In this document: piece after piece, positions 6,813 through 9,639 of the stretch
How positions within the stretch are numbered: the first letter of the stretch is position 1
Layout of the letters: each line of letters begins with the position of its first letter
NCBI GenBank assembly: GCA_028691715.1
Contig: JAQUYR010000045.1
Span: forward strand, 1-9,639
Reading direction: 5' to 3'
DNA from: Bacilli bacterium
GTDB taxonomy: Bacteria; Bacillota_I; Bacilli_A; ML615J-28; CAG-698
Length of the DNA: 9,639 nt
Translations under genes and position numbers: made by a program
The notes under the pieces: model-generated
The model's database searches: none
What the model saw: only the letters and a program-made list of their open reading frames with translations
What the model was told of the DNA's origin: nothing

Positions 6813-6830
6813 AGCGCGAATAGCGCGAAT
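6813..6830. repeat. Tandem 9-bp GC-rich repeat in the helicase leader
   Basis: Two perfect adjacent copies of AGCGCGAAT, strikingly GC-rich in an AT-rich spacer. The RNA could form a short GCGC/GCGC hairpin. It lies about 20 nt into the predicted leader RNA, upstream of the leader terminator. Its role is unknown. Confidence 0.7.
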
Positions 6831-6858
6831 ATTACAATATTGTTTTACATACTCTTAT

Positions 6859-6887
6859 ATTATACACTATTTCTTAAATTATAGCAA
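6859..6887 (-). promoter_or_regulatory. Promoter of the helicase gene
   Basis: Minus strand: TTGCTA (6882-6887), a 17-bp spacer, then TATAAT (6859-6864). The start near 6852 gives a leader of about 144 nt before the helicase ATG, long enough for the repeat and terminator it contains. Confidence 0.65.
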
Positions 6888-6910
6888 GATTTATGTTTTC
6901 TTTAGAAAAT

Positions 6911-6976
6911 AATAAAAAGCTAGTCCAAATTCCCTTATAATGTTATCCTTATAAAAGATAGTACTAGCTTTTTATT
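6911..6976 (-). terminator. Long inverted-repeat terminator after the XRE gene
   Basis: Perfect 14-bp arms AATAAAAAGCTAGT (6911-6924) and ACTAGCTTTTTATT (6963-6976) enclose 38 nt. The minus-strand transcript ends in CTTTTTATTATTTTC, as expected for termination, and the arms read equally well in the other direction. The large loop contains two direct copies of TTATAAGG and is bigger than a simple terminator needs, so it may also be a structured 3' element. Confidence 0.65.
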
Positions 6977-6981
6977 TAACC

Positions 6982-7179
6982 CTATTTAACTCCAAATAGT
7001 TCGTTTAATGTAACATCAAAATATTCAGTTATAGGAAGTAAATAAGTGATACTCGGTAATGATCTATTGGTCTCCCATTTAGATATTGATTGCCGAGAAA
7101 GTCCTAAATAACTTGCCAATTCTTCTTGAGTTACATTATTTTTAACTCGAAGTTCAGTTATTTTTTCACCAACTGTCAT
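6982..7179 (-). CDS. Small XRE/Cro-CI-type DNA-binding protein
   Basis: A 65-residue protein that is almost entirely a helix-turn-helix domain: GEKITELRVKNNVTQEELASYLGLSRQSISKWE (4-36), with QEELASYL and SRQSISKWE as the two DNA-contacting helices, then LPSITYLLPITEYFDVTLNELF, the usual closing helices. No effector domain is present, so it may act as a minimal repressor or antitoxin-like regulator. I chose the ATG at 7179 because AGGAAA lies upstream. A longer frame starts at 7224, 6 nt after the stop of a 23-codon ORF and without its own Shine-Dalgarno; it could be used by coupling and would add 15 residues. The gene is the last in a unit headed by a leader peptide and attenuator and ends at a strong inverted repeat. 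Target unknown. Confidence 0.85.
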   Translation of the reverse strand: MTVGEKITELRVKNNVTQEELASYLGLSRQSISKWETNRSLPSITYLLPITEYFDVTLNELFGVK

Positions 7180-7230
7180 TTCGCCATTTCCTATATGTAG
7201 TATATTCCCTAGTATGTTGTCCATACTATT

Positions 7231-7302
7231 TTAATTTGCAATAGCAACCCTTTCTGACTCAAATCCAATAAAAATAAAATAATTTCCTAATAATTTTCTC
7301 AT
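7231..7302 (-). CDS. Hypothetical 23-residue ORF between attenuator and XRE gene
   Basis: ATG at 7302 to TAA at 7231. The peptide begins MRKLLGNYFIFIGFESE and ends RVAIAN: a basic start, a short hydrophobic aromatic stretch and a polar end. GAAGGGACGTGA lies upstream, slightly far from the ATG. The stop is 6 nt before the longer possible start of the XRE gene. It could be a second leader peptide, a small functional peptide or chance. I recognise no family. Confidence 0.35.
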   Translation of the reverse strand: MRKLLGNYFIFIGFESERVAIAN

Positions 7303-7330
7303 AATCTATCACGTCCCTTCTTTTTGAATA

Positions 7331-7363
7331 ATAAAAAACACCTCTAGAAAACTAGAAGTGTTT
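7331..7363 (-). terminator. Attenuator terminator upstream of the XRE gene
   Basis: Minus strand: AAACACTTCTAG-TTTT-CTAGAGGTGTTT, a 12-bp stem with one wobble pair and a 4-nt loop, running into TTTTTTATTATT. It begins 15 nt after the stop of the 24-codon leader ORF and precedes the 23-codon ORF and the XRE gene. Its 5' arm and loop can instead pair with an upstream segment. Confidence 0.88.
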
Positions 7364-7430
7364 ATCGTACTTACCCATTAGAAAAGGATGCAAATATTTG
7401 CATGTGCTGATAATACGACTTCCAGTTTTC
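7347..7430 (-). promoter_or_regulatory. Candidate antiterminator competing with the attenuator
   Basis: GAAAACTGGAAGT (7418-7430, codons 8-12 of the leader ORF) can pair over 13 bp, with one G-U wobble, with ACTTCTAGTTTTC (7347-7359), which is the 5' arm and loop of the terminator. A further TTATC/GATAA pairing (7409-7413 with 7362-7366) extends the stem. A 6-bp hairpin from the palindrome at 7388-7403 fits inside the enclosed loop. Terminator and antiterminator cannot coexist. Confidence 0.65.
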
Positions 7431-7452
7431 TTCTTAAGTTATTGTTAATCAT
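7378..7452 (-). CDS. 24-residue leader peptide ORF
   Basis: ATG at 7452 to TAA at 7378, with a very strong ribosome binding site (AAAGGTGGTGGTGAT directly before the ATG). The peptide starts MINNNLRRKLEVVL and ends SAHANICILF; an ATG six codons earlier is in frame but would remove the Shine-Dalgarno. Three Asn codons and two Arg codons come early, just ahead of the antiterminator segment. Its own promoter, strong initiation signal and position before a terminator/antiterminator pair fit a regulatory leader peptide whose translation decides readthrough. Small-peptide function in its own right cannot be excluded. I recognise no homologue. Confidence 0.6.
   Translation of the reverse strand: MINNNLRRKLEVVLSAHANICILF
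7388..7403. repeat. Perfect 16-bp palindrome
   Basis: ATGCAAATATTTGCAT is perfectly symmetric. It lies in codons 17-22 of the leader ORF. It could be an operator for the small XRE regulator, or fold in RNA as ATGCAA-ATAT-TTGCAT inside the antiterminator. Confidence 0.75.
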
Positions 7453-7493
7453 ATCACCACCACCTTTCATAAACCTGAGGTATTTATACAGTC

Positions 7494-7521
7494 ATTATAT
7501 CATAAAACTCATTTTTGTAAA
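7494..7521 (-). promoter_or_regulatory. Promoter of the leader-peptide/XRE unit
   Basis: Minus strand: TTTACA (7516-7521), a 16-bp spacer, then TATAAT (7494-7499). The start is predicted near 7487. RNA ending at the attenuator would be about 155 nt. The spacer between the transporter stop and this promoter has only a weak 7-bp hairpin without a U-tract, so readthrough from the transporter is possible. Confidence 0.7.
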
Positions 7522-7541
7522 GCACCTTTTAGTTGCGCTTT

Positions 7542-8963
7542 TTATTTTATAATTCCAAAGTCCTGGAATTGAGCATACAAAATTATTAGCATTGTAATAG
7601 GAACAATTATTTTAAAACAAATATCCCAGAAGACAAAACCTTTTAACTTATATAGTCCTCCTTCTTCTATTTCTGTTTTTATAATCTTTGTCTTAAAGCC
7701 CCAGCCTATAATTAAACTCATTATCAAGGCTCCAATTGGCATCAAAATTCCTTCGCTTATTAAATCATAGAAATCTAGCCAGCAGTATCCAAAAGGCTGA
7801 AAATTGATTATAGCATTTGAAGAACCTAAGCCATCCAAAGCTACAGGAACACCGATAACAAATACCATTAATGAAATGATAATTGTTGGTAATTTTCTAT
7901 TGGTTTTTTTATGTTCTTCCTGCTTCTTATCATTGATAAAAGAACTACATACTTCCAAAAGAGAAATTGAGGAAGTAATCGCTGCAATAAAAACCAATAG
8001 GTAAAACAAAAATCCCATTAAAGAACCGATAAATCCTCCCATACCAGTAACAAACACTTCATGAAGCGATATGAAAAGCAAACTTGGTCCTGCTGATGGC
8101 TCTAGACCATAAGCAAATACCGCTGGCATTACTACCATACCTGCCATAATGGCAACAAAAGTATCTGCTATCGGAATGATGATGGCATTCTTTTCTAAAT
8201 TTGTATTTTTCTTTAAGTATGAACCATATGTAATCATACACCCCATACCCAAAGACAGGGAGAAAAACATTTGCCCTGCTGCCGTTTTCAATACAGTAAA
8301 GAATCCAATATCGGATGATGATGAATAAACCGAAAAGTCTGGTTTAAACATAAATTTCAATCCTTCAACTGCTCCATCTTGGCACAGTACAAAAGTAATA
8401 ATAACAATAAGTAAAACTGCTAAAGCTGGCATCGCTACCTTGGTAAATTTCTCAATACCATTAGAGATTCCCTTCATAACAATGAAAGTTGTTGCTAAGA
8501 GAAACAAAAAGCAGTAAATTAGCATTTCCCAACCATTAATAGTAAAATTACTAAAAAACTCAGCACTAGTTAGATTATTAAAAGTTGAGCCTCCAGAAAG
8601 CATTGATATCAAAAAGGATATCATGTACTTTCCTACCATTCCACCTAATACCGAATAGAAGGAAAGTATGAGGAAGCCTGATAATAACCCCATATAACCA
8701 ACTAAGGCGTATTTTTTAGAGAGTTTCTTATATGCTCCAACTGGTCCCATTCCTGTTTTTCGACCAATCACCAACTCTCCTAACATAACAGCTAATCCAA
8801 CAATCACAATTAATGCTAAATAAATAATTAGAAAGGCTCCACCACCGTTTTTCCCCATCTTGTAAGGAAAACCCCAAATGTTTCCAAGTCCTACAGCTGA
8901 TCCTACAGCCGCCAATAAAAAGCCAAAGTTTGACCCCCAGCTATCTCTTTTGTTTTCTTCCAT
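7542..8963 (-). CDS. Sodium-dependent transporter, neurotransmitter:sodium symporter (SNF/NSS) family
   Basis: A 473-residue inner-membrane protein of the LeuT/MhsT family, probably Na+-driven uptake of an amino acid or related amine. It has about 11-12 hydrophobic segments. The TM1 signature GSAVGLGNIWGFPY (21-34) supplies Na+ and substrate contacts, followed by GKNGGGAF. GQMFFSLSLGMG (230-241) is the unwound TM6 region, and FIAAITSSISLLEV carries the TM8 Thr-Ser pair of the Na2 site. The gating Arg found in LeuT-like NIWRFP is Gly here. The ATG at 8963 follows GGGAGGAAAA; the longer frame would need TTG inside that site. Its own promoter and a cre-like site precede it, suggesting carbon-catabolite control. 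Substrate cannot be read from the sequence. Confidence 0.93.
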   Translation of the reverse strand: MEENKRDSWGSNFGFLLAAVGSAVGLGNIWGFPYKMGKNGGGAFLIIYLALIVIVGLAVMLGELVIGRKTGMGPVGAYKKLSKKYALVGYMGLLSGFLILSFYSVLGGMVGKYMISFLISMLSGGSTFNNLTSAEFFSNFTINGWEMLIYCFLFLLATTFIVMKGISNGIEKFTKVAMPALAVLLIVIITFVLCQDGAVEGLKFMFKPDFSVYSSSSDIGFFTVLKTAAGQMFFSLSLGMGCMITYGSYLKKNTNLEKNAIIIPIADTFVAIMAGMVVMPAVFAYGLEPSAGPSLLFISLHEVFVTGMGGFIGSLMGFLFYLLVFIAAITSSISLLEVCSSFINDKKQEEHKKTNRKLPTIIISLMVFVIGVPVALDGLGSSNAIINFQPFGYCWLDFYDLISEGILMPIGALIMSLIIGWGFKTKIIKTEIEEGGLYKLKGFVFWDICFKIIVPITMLIILYAQFQDFGIIK

Positions 8964-8996
8964 TTTTCCTCCCAAAAAAACACAAGTAATAGATTG

Positions 8997-9018
8997 TTGC
9001 TACTTCGTTTAATAGCAA
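8997..9018 (-). promoter_or_regulatory. Short inverted repeat at the 5' end of the transporter mRNA
   Basis: TTGCTA-N10-TAGCAA lies at or just after the predicted transcription start. It could protect the mRNA 5' end as a hairpin or act as a repressor site. No clear riboswitch is visible in the leader of about 50 nt. Confidence 0.4.
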
Positions 9019-9022
9019 TTTC

Positions 9023-9051
9023 ATTATACTATAAGCTCTTTTGAAAATCAA
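9023..9051 (-). promoter_or_regulatory. Promoter of the sodium-dependent transporter gene
   Basis: Minus strand: TTGATT (9046-9051), a 17-bp spacer, then TATAAT (9023-9028). The start is predicted near 9016. Confidence 0.75.
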
Positions 9052-9064
9052 GGAAACGCTTTCA
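9051..9064 (-). promoter_or_regulatory. Catabolite-responsive element (cre) for CcpA
   Basis: TGAAAGCGTTTCCT fits the cre consensus TGWAARCGYTWNCW at every position. It abuts the -35 hexamer from upstream. Overlap with the RNA polymerase footprint favours repression, but cre sites upstream of the -35 can also activate, so the sign is open. Confidence 0.65.
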
Positions 9065-9081
9065 GTATTTTATACTTTCAC

Positions 9082-9108
9082 AAAATAAGACCCTTTTTAA
9101 AGGATCTT
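9082..9108 (-). terminator. Intrinsic terminator after the ABC permease gene
   Basis: Minus strand: AAGATCCTT-TAAA-AAGGGTCTT, a 9-bp stem with one U-G pair, followed by ATTTTG. It lies 16 nt after the permease stop codon and separates that operon from the transporter promoter. Confidence 0.75.
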
Positions 9109-9124
9109 GCTTACAAACAAATAT

Positions 9125-9639
9125 CTAATATATTACTGACCTTTCAATTGCTTCTATAAAATATTTTTGAGTGACAACATATATCAACAACAAAGGAATG
9201 ATAATTAACAAAGCAGTTGTATTAATATTGCTATATCTGCCATTTGCCAGTTTTGTTGATAAAAGTTCAAAAGAATTTGTTGAGAAGTTGAACAAAGATG
9301 GATAATATGAATCATTATATGTCCAGATAAAACTAAATAAACCAACCGTCAAAATAGCACCTTTAGCATTAGGTAACATTATCCTCCAAAAAGTTCTAAA
9401 TATACCAGCACCATCAATATTTGCCTGTTCTTCAATATCTTTGGATATTGATTTAAAGTATTGTCTAAAGATATAGATAAAGATTGGAGAAAAATTCCCC
9501 ATTCCAAATAACGTCATCAAGTAAATACTATTTTTACTTTGCATTAAATATACATTAAAGAAAGAGTAATTTGCCATAAACAAAGTTCTTGATACTTCCA
9601 AAGTTTCCCGAGGTACAACCAAAATGAACATAATTACCC
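9125..9639 (-). CDS. Carbohydrate-type ABC transporter permease, MalG/UgpE-like (5' end outside window)
   Basis: The C-terminal part (about 170 residues visible) of a binding-protein-dependent permease that forms the membrane channel of a sugar-type ABC importer. The frame continues open to the right edge, so the ATG at 9631 is internal, and the full protein should be roughly 270-290 residues. The EAA loop that docks on the ATPase is visible as EEQANIDGAGIFRTFWRIMLPNAKGA, with EQA in place of EAA and Gly where MalG-type proteins usually have Pro (LPxxxP). GLFSFIWTYNDSYYPSLF is the next membrane segment, and a last hydrophobic helix LLIIIPLLLIYVVTQKYF precedes the typical short polar end. It is the last gene of its operon, with a terminator behind it; the binding protein and partner permease should lie to the right. 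Confidence 0.9.
   Translation of the reverse strand, partial: VIMFILVVPRETLEVSRTLFMANYSFFNVYLMQSKNSIYLMTLFGMGNFSPIFIYIFRQYFKSISKDIEEQANIDGAGIFRTFWRIMLPNAKGAILTVGLFSFIWTYNDSYYPSLFNFSTNSFELLSTKLANGRYSNINTTALLIIIPLLLIYVVTQKYFIEAIERSVIY

Noticed and set aside
7521..7541. Possible terminator after the transporter stop
   Set aside because: The stem AAAGCGC/GTGCTTT is only 7 bp with a wobble and is followed by ACAAAAATG, so there is no U-tract.
7804..8241. Short frames on both strands within the transporter gene
   Set aside because: Out-of-frame shadows of the NSS transporter, with no initiation signals.
1..9639. TGA recoding as in many mollicutes
   Set aside because: No TGA stop was seen among these genes, but tryptophan is TGG and no in-frame TGA is needed to keep any gene open, so the sample gives no support.
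1..9639. CRISPR arrays, tRNA or rRNA genes, insertion sequences
   Set aside because: No regularly spaced repeats, no tRNA-like cloverleaf and no transposase frame were found.

Overview
The window looks like a low-GC Bacillota (Firmicutes) chromosome. It is strongly AT-rich, promoters are sigma-A-like with 16-17 bp spacers, ribosome binding sites are purine-rich, and there is a cre-like CcpA site. The gene families (PadR/HAAS, clostridial-type alcohol acetyltransferase, bacterial NSS transporter, MalG-type permease) agree with this. All stop codons seen are TAA or TAG, and tryptophan is encoded by TGG, so nothing shows TGA recoding. I cannot assign a genus; Erysipelotrichia- or Clostridia-like is a guess. 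Every gene I support is on the minus strand, so the biological order runs from high to low coordinates.

Layout from the right edge: the 3' part of a sugar-type ABC permease (9125-9639) ends at a terminator. A promoter with an adjacent cre-like site drives a sodium:neurotransmitter-symporter family transporter (7542-8963). Next comes a compact unit (about 7521-6911) with its own promoter: a 24-codon leader ORF, a terminator with a mutually exclusive antiterminator, a second 23-codon ORF, and a small XRE-type repressor gene closed by a 14-bp inverted repeat. A RhlE-like DEAD-box RNA helicase (5431-6708) follows, with an intrinsic terminator inside its own leader. Then comes a two-gene unit of nitroreductase-family oxidoreductase (4686-5312) and P-loop kinase-like protein (4158-4667).

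The left 4.1 kb is the most system-like part. A consensus promoter drives padR (3716-4039), a HAAS/4-TM membrane protein (3004-3723), an alcohol-acetyltransferase/condensation-fold enzyme with an extra N-terminal domain that itself resembles HAAS (1496-2998), and a small multi-TM protein (973-1503), with overlapping or nearly abutting ends. A membrane-anchored glycerophosphodiester phosphodiesterase (1-907, truncated by the window edge) follows from its own perfect-consensus promoter. The inverted repeat ATGT-N8-ACAT, known for PadR regulators, occurs upstream of the padR promoter and across the -35 of the phosphodiesterase promoter, and I found it nowhere else by eye. I infer a PadR-controlled envelope- or lipid-modifying regulon.

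The two strongest candidates for undescribed biology are the leader-peptide attenuator ahead of the small XRE regulator and the PadR-HAAS-acyltransferase-phosphodiesterase regulon with a HAAS-like domain fused to its enzyme.
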